In this document: positions 26,081 to 36,100 of the stretch, in pieces | Layout of the letters: every line of letters begins with the position of its first letter | How positions within the stretch are numbered: the stretch's first letter is position 1 | DNA from: Streptomyces lateritius | GTDB taxonomy: Bacteria; Actinomycetota; Actinomycetes; Streptomycetales; Streptomycetaceae | Assembly (NCBI RefSeq): GCF_014649715.1 | Contig: NZ_BMTO01000013.1 | Location: 24,457-88,456 of the forward strand | Direction of reading: 5' to 3' | Length of the DNA: 64,000 nucleotides | Made by a program: the position numbers and the translations under genes | The notes under the pieces: generated by a model | Database searches by the model: none | What the model was told of the DNA's origin: nothing | Seen by the model: the letters and a program-made list of their open reading frames with translations, nothing else

Positions 26081-26473
26081 ATGTCGCTCGACGTCTCACC
26101 GGCGCTGTTGGAACAGGCCGAGCGAGGCGAGGTCGACGAAGCCGACTTCGTCGACTGCGTCCGGACCTCCCTGCCCTACGCATGGGAGATGATCAGTTCT
26201 CTGGTGGCTCAGCTGAAGGTGGACGGCGGAGAGTTCGCCGACAACCAGACGCCGCCGCCGAACGAGCAGGCACGTGGTCAGCTGTTGCGTGCACTCGCGA
26301 GTGATGCGATCCGTGGTGCGCTGCAGCGGCACTTCGGTGTGCGTCTGGCCTTCCAGAACTGCCACCGTGTGGCGGTGTTCCCGTTGGATCCGGCGGTGGA
26401 CGAGCGGCTCGCCCGCTTCACCTCCGTACGGGGTCAGCTGCTCAACCAGTCGCCGGAACTGCGCGACTGCTGA
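26081..26473 (+). CDS. Small conserved streptomycete protein (SCO5389-like)
   Basis: 130-residue soluble protein with an acidic helical first half (EQAERGEVDEADFVDCVRTS, SLVAQLKVDGG) and a basic second half ending LLNQSPELRDC. I know it only as a conserved actinomycete protein of unknown function, always near nucS; no catalytic motif is visible. The ATG has AGGAGA 6 nt upstream. The leader contains a short hairpin (GACCCCGC / GCGGGGTC, 26047-26065) just before the ribosome-binding site. Its regularity across species (recalled) argues for a real gene. Confidence 0.8.
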   Translation: MSLDVSPALLEQAERGEVDEADFVDCVRTSLPYAWEMISSLVAQLKVDGGEFADNQTPPPNEQARGQLLRALASDAIRGALQRHFGVRLAFQNCHRVAVFPLDPAVDERLARFTSVRGQLLNQSPELRDC

Positions 26474-26612
26474 GGCATGGTGCTGCCGCTCCGCATCGCG
26501 CGAGACGCGAACGATGCGAGAGGTGTCGGAGCGGCGGCATCCCGCGCTCACCCATCGACGCACGATGACCATCGATCGACTCATGACGAGCGACGACGCA
26601 CGCCGCGACGCG

Positions 26613-27647
26613 TCACACCAGCTGCGGCAGAACCTCCGCGCCCAGCCGCCGCACGTTCTCCTCGGTGGCCGCGAGATCGCCCGTGCCCTCGGCGAGCAGC
26701 GCGAAGCGCGTGATGCCCGTACGCTCCGAGGTCGCCGCCAGCCGGTCCACCGCGAGCCGCGGCGTGCCCACGGGGTGGAGCGCGCACAGCAGCTCCGTGT
26801 ACGCGACGGGGTCCCGCATCGAGCGGTGCCGGCCGTCCACCGTCACATGGGCGTCAAGACCCTGCTTCAGCCAACCGGGCATCGCCTTCACCAGCGCCTC
26901 GGCAGCGTCCGCCCGCCGGTCCGCGAGCTGGGCGACACCCGCCGAGACATGGCCGGCGCCGATCCGCGCGATCTCGTCCGGGGTGTGCCCGGCCTCCCGC
27001 GCGAAGCGTCGCCAGGCGGCCACCATCTCGGCCTTGTCCTCGTCACCGCAGTGCATCCCCAGCAGCATCGGCAGCCCCCGCTCGGCGGCCAGCCGGACGC
27101 TGGTCGGCGAGGTGCAGGCGACGACCACCTCGGGCGACGGGTCACCGCCGATCAGCTCGTCGGCGCGGGGCACGACGGCCACCTCGCGGAAGGCGAAGCG
27201 TTCTCCCTCGGCCCCGACGCGGGGCTCGTTCAGCCAGCGCAGCAGCAGGTCGAGCGATTCGGGGAAGCCCTTCTCGTACGCCTCCAGGCCCGCGCCGAAC
27301 ACCTCCAGATCCACCCACGGCCCGCCCCTGCCCACCCCGAGGGTGAAGCGGCCTCCGGAGGTCAGGTGCAGCAGCGCGGCCTGCTCGCCCAGCGCGACAG
27401 GGTGGACGGTGGGGAGCACACTCACCGCCGTGCCGACCCGGAGCCGCCGCGTGCGCCCGAGCAGCAGTGCCGCCAGGGTCACGGCGGACGGACAGACGCC
27501 GTACGGAACGAAGTGGTGCTCGGCGAGCCAGACGGAGTCCAGCCCCGACTCCTCGGCGACCTCGGCGGTCCGCACCGCTCGGTGCAGCGCCTCCCCCTGA
27601 CCTTGACCCGGGAACTGGGCGGCCAGAACAAATGTGCCTACGCGCAT
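26613..27647 (-). CDS. Luciferase-like monooxygenase (LLM) family oxidoreductase
   Basis: 344-residue TIM-barrel flavin- or F420-dependent oxidoreductase. Family signs include MRVGTFVLAAQFPGQGQ at the start, SVWLAEHHF, LGRTRRLRVGTAVSVLP, GRFTLGVGRGGPW and the substrate-side EVVVACTSPTS. It belongs to the bacterial-luciferase-like group (not a clear F420-specific subfamily). ATG 27647 is preceded by GGAGG at good spacing, while the frame is open 18 codons further upstream without one. Substrate is not predictable. It is monocistronic, divergent from the next gene. Confidence 0.85.
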   Translation of the reverse strand: MRVGTFVLAAQFPGQGQGEALHRAVRTAEVAEESGLDSVWLAEHHFVPYGVCPSAVTLAALLLGRTRRLRVGTAVSVLPTVHPVALGEQAALLHLTSGGRFTLGVGRGGPWVDLEVFGAGLEAYEKGFPESLDLLLRWLNEPRVGAEGERFAFREVAVVPRADELIGGDPSPEVVVACTSPTSVRLAAERGLPMLLGMHCGDEDKAEMVAAWRRFAREAGHTPDEIARIGAGHVSAGVAQLADRRADAAEALVKAMPGWLKQGLDAHVTVDGRHRSMRDPVAYTELLCALHPVGTPRLAVDRLAATSERTGITRFALLAEGTGDLAATEENVRRLGAEVLPQLV

Positions 27648-27848
27648 CGCCTTCTGCCTCCTTGCGGCCGACGCGTTCTCTCCCCCTCGTACTGGCAACA
27701 ACGTCTGACACGTGCCAAAGGCAACGGCCCCTCATGAAGTTCTTGCGATATTCCGCTAACCAGTCCTGGAGGGTGGGGCGGGCCACCGTGTCGCGGCCCG
27801 TAGGCTTGTCGGCACCATCCGTGTTCCCGGCCCCCCGTGAGGTGAATC

Positions 27849-28175
27849 GTGTCCCCGCGTCGCAACCGCCCTCAAGGCGGCGAGAGGCCCGATCCCCAGG
27901 CCGAGTCGGGCGACCGGTACGGCGGATCGCAGCGCACCGAGTTCTGGCAGGGCCAGGAGTGGCTCGTCCGGCACGTGGCCGGCGCCGGCGCCTCAGGCAA
28001 GCGCTACCGCTGCCCCGGCTGCGACCAGGAGATCCTCGGGGGCGCCCCGCACGTCGTGGCCTGGCCGGAGTACGGCGGGGTGGACGACCGACGGCACTGG
28101 CACAAGGCGTGCTGGAACGCGAAGGACCGCCGCACCTCAAGGGTGCAGCGGTCCCGTAACGCGCCGAGGTACTGA
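27849..28175 (+). CDS. Small zinc-binding-motif protein
   Basis: 108-residue basic protein. Residues 54-60 contain CPGC (Cys55, Cys58), followed by His68, His83, His85 and Cys88 (RRHWHKACWN), an arrangement suited to binding one zinc ion, as in HNH-like or zinc-ribbon folds. The first 30 residues and the last 20 are Arg/Gly-rich and probably disordered. In streptomycete genomes such genes are often labelled ATP/GTP-binding; I see no P-loop to support that. GTG start; a weak GAGG lies about 9 nt upstream. Confidence 0.75.
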   Translation: MSPRRNRPQGGERPDPQAESGDRYGGSQRTEFWQGQEWLVRHVAGAGASGKRYRCPGCDQEILGGAPHVVAWPEYGGVDDRRHWHKACWNAKDRRTSRVQRSRNAPRY

Positions 28176-28215
28176 GCCCTTGGGGCTCGCCCCCGGCGAT
28201 CGAGGCTCAGGTCCC

Positions 28216-29028
28216 TCAGACGTCCCGGCTGTTCAGCAGGGCGTACGCGCCGGCGCCCGCCGCCGCCGTGATGACCAGCAGGATCCACACCGGGTCCCAG
28301 CCCGAGGGCCCCGACTGCCCCATGGCCGACCTGCCCGCGTACAGCGCGATGAGCTGGCTCGGGATCGCGTAGTCGAGGAGCCACTCCTGCACCTTGGCCA
28401 GCGACTCCGAGAACATGAACATGGCCGCCACCAGAGGCAGCAGCAGCACGCCGATCATGATGGTGATGGCACCCGCCGAGTGCCGGACGACCGCGCCGAC
28501 CGCGAGCGCAAGCAGCCCCAGCTCGGCCATGAACAGACCGACGCCGACCGTGGCCCGCAGCCACTGCCCGGAGGTGGGCTCCGCGGCGTTGTCCACCATC
28601 GCCACCTGCGCCAGGCCGACCAGGGTCGCCGTGACCGTGGTGATCGTGAAGACCAGCAGGAAGAAGACGATCGCCTTCGCCGTCAGGACCCGCGCCCGGC
28701 TCGGGCAGGCGGTCAGCGTGGTGCGGATCATGCCCGTGCCGTACTCGGAGGCGATGGTCAGCACCCCGAGCGTGATCACACAGATCGAGCCGAGCAGCAC
28801 ACCGAAGAAGCCCAGGCCGAGCGCCGACTCGTTCTCGGTCGGCGCGTTCGACGAGGACACGATCGCCGCCACGGCCAGCCCGACGCCCAGCATCAGGAGC
28901 ACCATCACGCCCAGCGTCCACATCGTGGAGCGCAGGGAACGGATCTTCGTCCACTCCGACGCGAGCGCGTCACCGAGGTGGGCCTTGCGGACCGGAATGG
29001 GGGAGACGTACGAGTGGGGGGTGGTCAT
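28216..29028 (-). CDS. ABC-2 type transporter permease (first copy)
   Basis: 270-residue membrane component of an ABC exporter, with six hydrophobic segments and the EWTKIRSLRSTMWTLG N-terminus common to ABC-2 permeases that follow an ATPase in Streptomyces. Its ATG overlaps the ATPase stop by four bases (ATGA), so the pair is made as a unit. About 29% of residues match the second permease at 30256-31035 by eye, including EYGTGMIRTTL versus EYSSGMIRTSL, showing tandem duplication. Cargo is unknown; relatives export antibiotics, peptides or lipids. Confidence 0.88.
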   Translation of the reverse strand: MTTPHSYVSPIPVRKAHLGDALASEWTKIRSLRSTMWTLGVMVLLMLGVGLAVAAIVSSSNAPTENESALGLGFFGVLLGSICVITLGVLTIASEYGTGMIRTTLTACPSRARVLTAKAIVFFLLVFTITTVTATLVGLAQVAMVDNAAEPTSGQWLRATVGVGLFMAELGLLALAVGAVVRHSAGAITIMIGVLLLPLVAAMFMFSESLAKVQEWLLDYAIPSQLIALYAGRSAMGQSGPSGWDPVWILLVITAAAGAGAYALLNSRDV

Positions 29029-30125
29029 CGGGGGTCCTCGGGCTTCTGGGCGGGCTCGCTCTGCGCTTGCGCGGCGTACGGGTTCTGTCCGGGCGGCGGC
29101 GGGGCGTACCAGCCCTGCTGCGGCACCTCGGGGACCACCGGCTGCTGCGGCGGCGTCCCGTACCCCCCGTGCTGCGGCTGCGGCTGCTGGAGATGGGCCA
29201 GCTGGTCCTCGGTGGAGCGGTAGTCCACGGCGCCCTGCGTCATCCGCATGTACGCCTCCTCCAGGGACGCCTGGTGCGGCGACAGCTCCCAGAGCCGTAC
29301 GTCCGCGTCGTGCGCCAGATCGCTGATCCGGGGGAGCGGCACGCCGGTCACGCGCAGCGCCCCGTCCGGCTCGGACATCACCCGGCCGCCGGCCTCGATG
29401 AGGGCGGCCGTCAGTTTCTCCCGCTGCTGCGGCTCCGTCTGCGGGGTGCGCACCCGCGCGAAGTCGGCGGAGTTCGCCGAGATGAAGTCCGTGACGCTCA
29501 TGTCGGCGAGCAGCTGGCCGCGGCCGATCACGATCAGATGGTCGGCGGTCAGCGCCATCTCGCTCATGAGGTGGCTGGAGACGAAGACCGTCCGGCCCTC
29601 GGCCGCGAGCTTCTTCATCAGGTTCCGGACCCAGAGGATGCCCTCGGGGTCGAGGCCGTTGACCGGCTCGTCGAAGAGCAGCACCTGCGGGTCGCCGAGC
29701 AGCGCCGCCGCGATGCCGAGGCGCTGCCCCATGCCGAGCGAGAAACCCTTGGAGCGGCGCTTGGCGACGTCCTGGAGGCCGACGACCCCGAGGACCTCGT
29801 CCACCCGCTGCGCCGGGATACCGGCGAGCTGGGCGAGCGACAGCAGGTGGCTGCGGGCGCTGCGGCCGCCGTGCACGGCCTTGGCGTCGAGCAGCGCCCC
29901 GACCTGGCGGGGCGCGTTCGGCAGCTGCCGGAAGGGATGGCCGCCGATCGTGACGTGGCCGGAGGTCGGCCGGTCGAGACCAAGGATCATGCGCATGGTC
30001 GTCGACTTGCCGGAGCCGTTGGGCCCGAGGAAACCGGTGACGGTCCCGGGCCGTACGTGGAAGGAAAGGTTGTACACGGCCGTCTTGGCGCCGTAGCGCT
30101 TCGTCAGGCCGACTGCCTCGATCAT
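29025..30125 (-). CDS. ABC transporter ATP-binding protein (first copy)
   Basis: 366-residue ATPase of the ABC-2 exporter. It has Walker A GPNGSGKST, the signature FSLGMGQRLG, Walker B VLLFDEPVNGLDPEG and the His-switch FVSSHLMSEM. A C-terminal extension of ~70 residues is rich in Gln, Pro and Tyr (QPQPQHGGYGTPPQQP) and unlike the second copy. I chose ATG 30125 (MIEAVGLTKRYG), closest to the family start; ATG 30140 would add five residues. Followed by its permease with a 4-base overlap. Confidence 0.92.
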   Translation of the reverse strand: MIEAVGLTKRYGAKTAVYNLSFHVRPGTVTGFLGPNGSGKSTTMRMILGLDRPTSGHVTIGGHPFRQLPNAPRQVGALLDAKAVHGGRSARSHLLSLAQLAGIPAQRVDEVLGVVGLQDVAKRRSKGFSLGMGQRLGIAAALLGDPQVLLFDEPVNGLDPEGILWVRNLMKKLAAEGRTVFVSSHLMSEMALTADHLIVIGRGQLLADMSVTDFISANSADFARVRTPQTEPQQREKLTAALIEAGGRVMSEPDGALRVTGVPLPRISDLAHDADVRLWELSPHQASLEEAYMRMTQGAVDYRSTEDQLAHLQQPQPQHGGYGTPPQQPVVPEVPQQGWYAPPPPGQNPYAAQAQSEPAQKPEDPR

Positions 30126-30255
30126 TCTCCAGAGCCCCATCGACAGGTCAGGTCGTCGTCGGGGCCGTGGCCGTCGGCCGGAGCCCCCCGTATGAGCTAG
30201 GAGCTTATCGAGCCGTTGACGGTTCCGGCGAAGCGTGAACTGTGAACGACGGCCC

Positions 30256-31035
30256 CTACGCGTCCCGCCGCTTCAGGACCAGGTAGCCGCCCAGGAGCGA
30301 GGCGGCCACCCAGATCAGCATGATCCCGAGCCCGCCCCACGGGCCGTACGGAGCCTTCTCCGAGTTCAACGCGTCGGGCACGACCTGCATGATCTTGGAT
30401 CCGGCCTGGTCGGGGAAGTACCGGGCCACCTCCTTGGCCTTCGGGACCGCCGACAGGATCTGCGAGACCAGGAAGAAGAACGGCACGAGAATGCCGAGGG
30501 AGAGCATCGAGGAGCGCAGCATCGCCGCCACGCCCATGGAGAAGACCGCGATCAGACCCATGTAGAGCCCGCCGCCGACCACCGCCCGCAGGACGTTGTC
30601 CGCGCCGAGCGTGGTGCGGTGCTCGCCGAGCAGCGCCTGCCCCAGGAAGAACGACAGGAAGCTCGTCGCCAGACCGACCACCAGGGCGAGCGCCCCGGCC
30701 ACCGCGATCTTGGAGAAGAGGAAGGTGGCGCGCTGTGGAACGGCCGCCAGCGAGGTGCGGATCATGCCCGACGAGTACTCGGTGCCGACCACCAGGACCC
30801 CGAAGACCACCATCGCCAGCTGGCCGAGCATCATCCCGGAGAAGCTGACGAAGGTCGGGTCGAACGTCGCCCGCTCGGCCTCGCTGAGGTCGTCGAACGT
30901 CGACTGCAGCAGCGCGCACAGCGCCGCCCCCATCGCCACCGTCACGAGCAAAGCGCTCGCCAGGGTCCAGACCGTCGAGGAGACCGTCCGGATCTTGGTC
31001 CACTCCGACTGGAGGACCGCGGATACCGCTGCCAT
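30256..31035 (-). CDS. ABC-2 type transporter permease (second copy)
   Basis: 259-residue membrane permease with six hydrophobic segments, beginning AAVSAVLQSEWTKIRTVSST like other ABC-2 permeases. It starts only three bases after the stop of its ATPase, so they form an operon. Paralogous to 28216-29028. Shared EY..GMIRT and LL.....LLG.YL motifs support a common origin by gene-pair duplication. Which substrates differ between the two pairs is not evident. Confidence 0.88.
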   Translation of the reverse strand: MAAVSAVLQSEWTKIRTVSSTVWTLASALLVTVAMGAALCALLQSTFDDLSEAERATFDPTFVSFSGMMLGQLAMVVFGVLVVGTEYSSGMIRTSLAAVPQRATFLFSKIAVAGALALVVGLATSFLSFFLGQALLGEHRTTLGADNVLRAVVGGGLYMGLIAVFSMGVAAMLRSSMLSLGILVPFFFLVSQILSAVPKAKEVARYFPDQAGSKIMQVVPDALNSEKAPYGPWGGLGIMLIWVAASLLGGYLVLKRRDA

Positions 31036-31038
31036 CGT

Positions 31039-32028
31039 TCAGGCTCCCTTGGTGGTGTCGCCCCAGCGGGGTCCGGCGGCGGGGGGCGCCGTCACGCCCT
31101 GTCCGTCCGCGCCGTGTACGTTCGTGCCGTGCGCGTGGTACTCCACCGCGCCGGCCGTCATCTGCATGAACGCCTCTTCCAGGGAGGCGCGCTGCGCACT
31201 CAGCTCGTGCAGCACCAGGCCGTTCTCGGCGGCCAATTCACCGAGCTTCTCGGTCGTGGCCCCGTCCACCTCCAACGTGCCGCCGCCCGCCTCGACGGGG
31301 GTGAAACCGTTGGCGTGCAGGGCGTCCAGGAGCTGCTCCCGCTGCGGCGAGCGGAGCCGTACGTAACTCCGTGAATTCTGCTGGATGAAATCCGCCATCG
31401 ACGTGTCGGCCAGCAGCTTTCCCTGGCCGATCACGATGAGATGATCAGCCGTCAGGGCCATTTCACTCATCAGATGACTGGAAACGAAGATCGTCCGACC
31501 CTCGGCCGCGAGCGCCTTCATCAGATTGCGGATCCAGTGAATTCCCTCGGGGTCCAGACCATTGACGGGTTCGTCGAACATCAGGATCTCGGGATCACCG
31601 AGAAGCGCCGAGGCGATTCCCAGCCGCTGCCCCATGCCGAGGGAGAAGCCCTTCGACTTCTTCCGCGCGACCGCCGTCAGGCCGACCAGGTCGAGGACCT
31701 CGCCGACGCGGCTCGCCGGGATGCGGTTCGACTGCGCGAGGCAGAGCAGGTTGTTGTACGCGGAGCGGCCGCCGTGCATCGCCTTGGCGTCGAGCAGCGC
31801 CCCGATGTACTTCAACGGCTCCTGCAGCTCGCGGTAGTGCTTGCCGTCGATCCGCACCGTACCGCTCGTCGGATTGTCCAGATCGAGCATCATGCGCATG
31901 GTCGTCGACTTCCCGGCCCCGTTGGGCCCGAGGAAGCCGGTGACCACGCCCGGCCGGACCTGGAAGGAGAGATGGTCGACCGCCGTCTTCGTTCCGAAGC
32001 GCTTGGTGAGGCCCTCGAGCTCGATCAT
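31039..32028 (-). CDS. ABC transporter ATP-binding protein (second copy)
   Basis: 329-residue ATPase with Walker A GPNGAGKST, signature FSLGMGQRLGIA, Walker B ILMFDEPVNGLDPEG and FVSSHLMSEM. It aligns closely with 29025-30125 through the nucleotide-binding domain but lacks the Gln/Pro-rich tail. ATG 32028 (MIELEGLTKRFG) is used. The stretch 31370-31600 is visibly lower in GC than its neighbours (many T/A third positions), which may mark a different history for this copy. Confidence 0.92.
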   Translation of the reverse strand: MIELEGLTKRFGTKTAVDHLSFQVRPGVVTGFLGPNGAGKSTTMRMMLDLDNPTSGTVRIDGKHYRELQEPLKYIGALLDAKAMHGGRSAYNNLLCLAQSNRIPASRVGEVLDLVGLTAVARKKSKGFSLGMGQRLGIASALLGDPEILMFDEPVNGLDPEGIHWIRNLMKALAAEGRTIFVSSHLMSEMALTADHLIVIGQGKLLADTSMADFIQQNSRSYVRLRSPQREQLLDALHANGFTPVEAGGGTLEVDGATTEKLGELAAENGLVLHELSAQRASLEEAFMQMTAGAVEYHAHGTNVHGADGQGVTAPPAAGPRWGDTTKGA

Positions 32029-32051
32029 GCGTACCAACCTACGGGCGCGAA

Positions 32052-32083
32052 AAACCCTCCGCCACCGGAATGACGGAGGGTTT
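32052..32083 (-). terminator. Rho-independent terminator after filP
   Basis: On the minus strand AAACCCTCCG (32083-32074) and CGGAGGGTTT (32061-32052) form a 10-bp stem with a 12-base loop, followed by two further T residues. It lies 43 bases past the filP stop. Confidence 0.75.
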
Positions 32084-32126
32084 GCGCTTCTTTTCGAGGC
32101 TCGGCTCCTCGCCGGGCGCTCTTGGC

Positions 32127-33065
32127 CTACCTGGTCTGCTGGGCCGGGACGCCGCGAGTGGCCGGCTCGTCGTCGATCGGGGAGCCGGCCGCCGCCACCG
32201 CGGCACCGGTCAGCGTCGCCAGCATCTCGCGGACGTTGGTCAGCTGGGCGTTGATCGAGTCGCGACGGTTCGTCAGCGCCGCCAGCTCGCGCTCCGATTC
32301 CGAGCGGATCCGGTCGGCCTTGGCGTTCGCGTCGGCCACGATGTCCTCGGCCTGGCGCTGCGCCGTCTCCACCGTCTGGCGCGCCCGGCGCTCCGCGTCC
32401 GTACGCAGCTTCTCGGCCTCCAGGCGGAGCTGCTCGGCGCGGTGCTCGATCTCGGCGAGGCGCTTCTCGGCCTTGGCCTGACGCGAGGCCAGGTCACGCT
32501 CCGACTGCTCGCGGCGCTTGGCCAGGTTGGTCTCGAAGTCCGCGGCGGCCTGGGCGGCCTTGGCACGGGTCTCCTCGAAGAGGGCGTCCGCCTCCTCACG
32601 CTTGGACTGTGCGTCCTTCTGCGCCTCCGCGCGCAGCGAGTTGGCCTCGCCCTGCGCCTTCTCGACGATCCGGACGCCCTCGTCCTCGGCCTTCGCCTTG
32701 CGCTCCGCCGCGAACGACTCGGCGTCGTTGCGCACCTGCTGGGCGGCCGACTCGGCCAGCTCACGGTGCTGCTCGGCGGCGCGACGGGCCTCCTCGCGCA
32801 GGTCCTTCGCCTCCTCCTCGGCGAGACGGAGGATCTTCTCGACGCGGGCACCCAGACCGGCGTACGACGGCTCGGCGTCGGTGACCTGGGCCTGGGCGTT
32901 CTGCGTCTCGAGGTGGAGCTCCTCGATGCGCTTTTCCAGAGAGGTGATTCGGGCCAGAGCACTGTCACGGTCGGCGACGAGCTTGGTAATGCGGTCGTCC
33001 ACCTGACCGCGGTCGTAACCACGCCGCACGAGCTCGAAGCCGAAGGGGGAGGAAGTGTCGCTCAT
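32127..33065 (-). CDS. filP: FilP, coiled-coil filament-forming protein
   Basis: 312-residue cytoskeletal protein of streptomycete hyphae that forms gradients below the growing tip and gives mechanical stiffness; it interacts with DivIVA and Scy (established for S. coelicolor FilP). The start, MSDTSSPFGFELVRRGYDRG, is a DivIVA-like N-terminal segment; the rest is nearly continuous coiled coil with long Glu/Ala/Arg heptads and few hydrophobic clusters outside a/d positions. The C-terminal ~20 residues are non-helical. It precedes scy on the same strand with a 114-base gap holding a TAGGAT -10-like element. Confidence 0.93.
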   Translation of the reverse strand: MSDTSSPFGFELVRRGYDRGQVDDRITKLVADRDSALARITSLEKRIEELHLETQNAQAQVTDAEPSYAGLGARVEKILRLAEEEAKDLREEARRAAEQHRELAESAAQQVRNDAESFAAERKAKAEDEGVRIVEKAQGEANSLRAEAQKDAQSKREEADALFEETRAKAAQAAADFETNLAKRREQSERDLASRQAKAEKRLAEIEHRAEQLRLEAEKLRTDAERRARQTVETAQRQAEDIVADANAKADRIRSESERELAALTNRRDSINAQLTNVREMLATLTGAAVAAAGSPIDDEPATRGVPAQQTR

Positions 33066-33105
33066 GGGGTTCCTGTCGAATGAGACCGGTGAGGTGTTAG
33101 GGGGA

Positions 33106-33111
33106 ATCCTA
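33106..33111 (-). promoter_or_regulatory. Possible filP -10 element
   Basis: TAGGAT on the minus strand about 40 bases before the filP ATG, in the 114-base gap after the scy stop. No convincing -35 is present, so this is tentative. Confidence 0.35.
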
Positions 33112-33179
33112 GGGGCCGAAGCGGCGTGTCATCGAGCGGATGTCCGTTTGATCTGGAGAATGTCCAGCCTTTTGAGTGG

Positions 33180-36100
33180 CTAGCTCTCGGAAGACTTGCC
33201 ACTCGAACGTGTACTCCCCGCCGACGCGCCCGCCTTGACCCCATCCTTCGTACCCGTGGACGGAGCCTCGAAAGACTCCAACGCTTCGAGAACGTCCTGG
33301 ACACGGGAGATCTCGGCATTGATGTCCTCCCGACGGCGCACCAGTACATCCAGTTCCCGCTTGCCCTCCGAGATCATCTTCTCGGACTCGTGCTCCGCCT
33401 CCGCCTTGATCTTCTCGGCTTCGGCGATGAGGGACGCCTTCTTCTGCTCGGCCTCCTTCAGGAGCGCCTCCGCCTTCTTCACCGCGGCGATCCGGACCTT
33501 GCTCGCCTCCGAACTCGCCTCCGAGACCATCTCCTTGGCCTTCGCCTCGGCCTCCGCCCGCTGCTCGGTCGCGGCCTTCACCAGCTTGTCGACGCGCTCC
33601 CCGGCCGTCTTCATCTGCTCGGCCGTCTCGCGCCGCGCCCGATCGTGCAGCTCCTCGATCTCGCCCTCGATCCGGGCCCGGAGCTCCTCGGCCCGCTCCC
33701 TTATGGCCGTCGCGTCGCTGCGCGCGCCCACCAGCAGTTCGTCCGCGTCGGTACGCGCCTTCTCCACCAGCGAGTTGCCCTCGACCGTCGCCTCCGCGAC
33801 GATCCGGTCGGCCTCCTGACGGGCCGCGCCCACCATCGTGTCCGCCTGCGACTCCGCCTCGGTGGTGGCGCGCAGCGCCTCCTCCTGTGCCTTCGCCATC
33901 AGCTGGTCCGCCTGCTCGGCGGCGTCCGAGCGGCGCTTGGCACCGGCCTCGCGGGCCTCGTCGAGCGTACGGTCCGCCTCGGCACGCGCCTCGGCACGCA
34001 TCTGCTCCGCCGCCGCCTCGGCGTCCGCCCGCACCCGCTCCGACTCGGCCCGGATCCGCTCGGCCGCCTGCTGGGCCGCGCCGACCGTCTCCGCGGCCTC
34101 CGCCCGCAGCCGCTCCGCGTCGTCCGACGCCTGCCCGACCGTCCGCTCCGCCTGCTGCGTCGCCTCGCTCGTCAAAGACTCGGCCAGCTCCGCCGCCTCG
34201 GCGGTGATCCGCTCGGCCTGGCTCGTCGCCTCCGCGATGAGCTGGTCCGCCTGCTCGGCGGCGTCCGAGCGGCGCTTGTCGGCGGCCTTGCGGGCCTCGT
34301 CCAGGACCTGCTCGCTGTCGGCGAGCGCGGCGTTGCGCAGCGCCTCGGCGTGCGCCTCGCCGTCCCGCTTGACCTGCTCGGCCTCGGTCCGCAGCCGCAG
34401 CGCGTCCTGCTCCGTCGTCTCCAGCAGCTCCGCCGCCTCGGCGGTGATCCGCTCGGCCTCGCTCCTCGCCTTACCGATGAGCTGGTCCGCCTGCTCGGCC
34501 GCGTCCGTGCGCCGCTTGTCGGCGGCCTTGCGGGCCTCGTCCAAAACCTGCTCGCCGTCGGCGCGGGCGGCCGCCCGCAGCGCCTCGGCCTCGGCGACAC
34601 CCTCCGCCTTGACCTGTTCCGCCTCGGCGAGCAGTCGCTCCACCTCGGCCGTGATCCGCTCCGCCTCCGTGCGCGCCTCGCCCACCAGGGCGTCCGCCTG
34701 GGCCGCGGCCTCCGAGCGGATCCGGTTGGCGTCCTCGCGGGCGTCGGCACGGGTGCGGGCCGCGTCCTGCTCGGCCGCGGCGAGCGAGTCCGTCGCCTCC
34801 GTCCGCAACCGCTGTGCGTACTCGGCGGTGTCCGTGCGCAGCTTCTCCGACTCGGCGATCGCGTCCGCGACCGTCCGCTCGGCCAGCGCCTTCGCCGCCT
34901 CCGACTCCTCCTGGGCGCGCTGCCGGGTGCGGCCCGCGTCCTCGGTGGCCCGCTCCCGCTCCTCGTACGCGTCGGCGCGGAGCCGGTCCGCCTCCTCCTG
35001 CGCCTCGGACCTCGTGCGCTCCGCCACGTGCTCGGCGGCGCTGCGCAGGCCCGCGATCTCCTCCTCGGCCTGCTCGCGCAGCCCGGCGACCGAGTCCCGT
35101 ACCTCCTGGGCGGTCTGCTCGGCCGCGGACACCATCTCCGTGGCCCGCCGGTCCGCCTCCTCGACCAGGCGCTGGGCCTCGGTCTGCGCCTCCTCCACCC
35201 GCTTGCGGGCGGAGGCGAGCAGCTCCTCGGACTGCTCGCGGGCGTGCTCACGCTCCCGGCCGGCCTCGGAACGGGCCGACTCCAGCGTCTCCTCGGCCTC
35301 CCGGCGCCGCCGGTTGGCCTCCTCCTGCGCGGCGGCCAGTGCCTCCGCGGCCTCGGCGGCGACGCGCTCGGCGGCGGCCGCGGCCTCGGCACGGACCCGG
35401 TCGGCGCTCTCCTGCGCCTCCGACCTGAGCCGCTCGGCCTCCGTCGCCGCCTCGGCGCGCAGCCGTACGGCCGCGGCCTCGGCCTCGGCCCGCGCGGTGG
35501 ACGCGTCCGACGCGGCCTCCGTGCGCAGCCGCTCGGCCTCCTGCTCGGCCTGCGCCTGGAGCGTACGGATCCGCTCGGCGGCCTCCGTGCGCAGCCGCTC
35601 CGTCTCCTCGGCGGCCTCGCGCCGGATGCGCTCGCTCTCGGTGCGGGCCTCCGCCAGCTCCCGGCCGGCGCTCTCGACCCGCGACTCGGCCTCGGTGTGC
35701 AGCCGGGTCAGCTCCTCGGCCGCCTCCGCGGTCCGCGCCGCCGCGGCCCGCTCGGCGTCCTCGCGCAGTTCGGCCGCGGTCTTCGCGGCGGACTCCTTGA
35801 CGGCCTCCGCCTGCTCCTCGGCCTCGGCCCGCATCCGCTCGGCCTCGGCGCGGGTGCGCTCCAGCGTCTCCTCGGCCTGGGTGCGCAGCGTCTGCGCCCG
35901 CTCCATCGCCTCGGAACGGACCCGCTCGCTCTCGGCGCCCGCGCCGGCGCGCAGCTCGTCGGCGTCGGTGCGGGCCTTGGTCAGCAGCTCCTCGGCGGTT
36001 CGGGCCGCCTCCTCGATCTGCTGGACCGCCTCGCGCCGGGCCTCGCCGCGGATCTTCTCGCCCTCGGCGATCGCCTCCGCCCGCAGCTGCTCGGCCTCGC

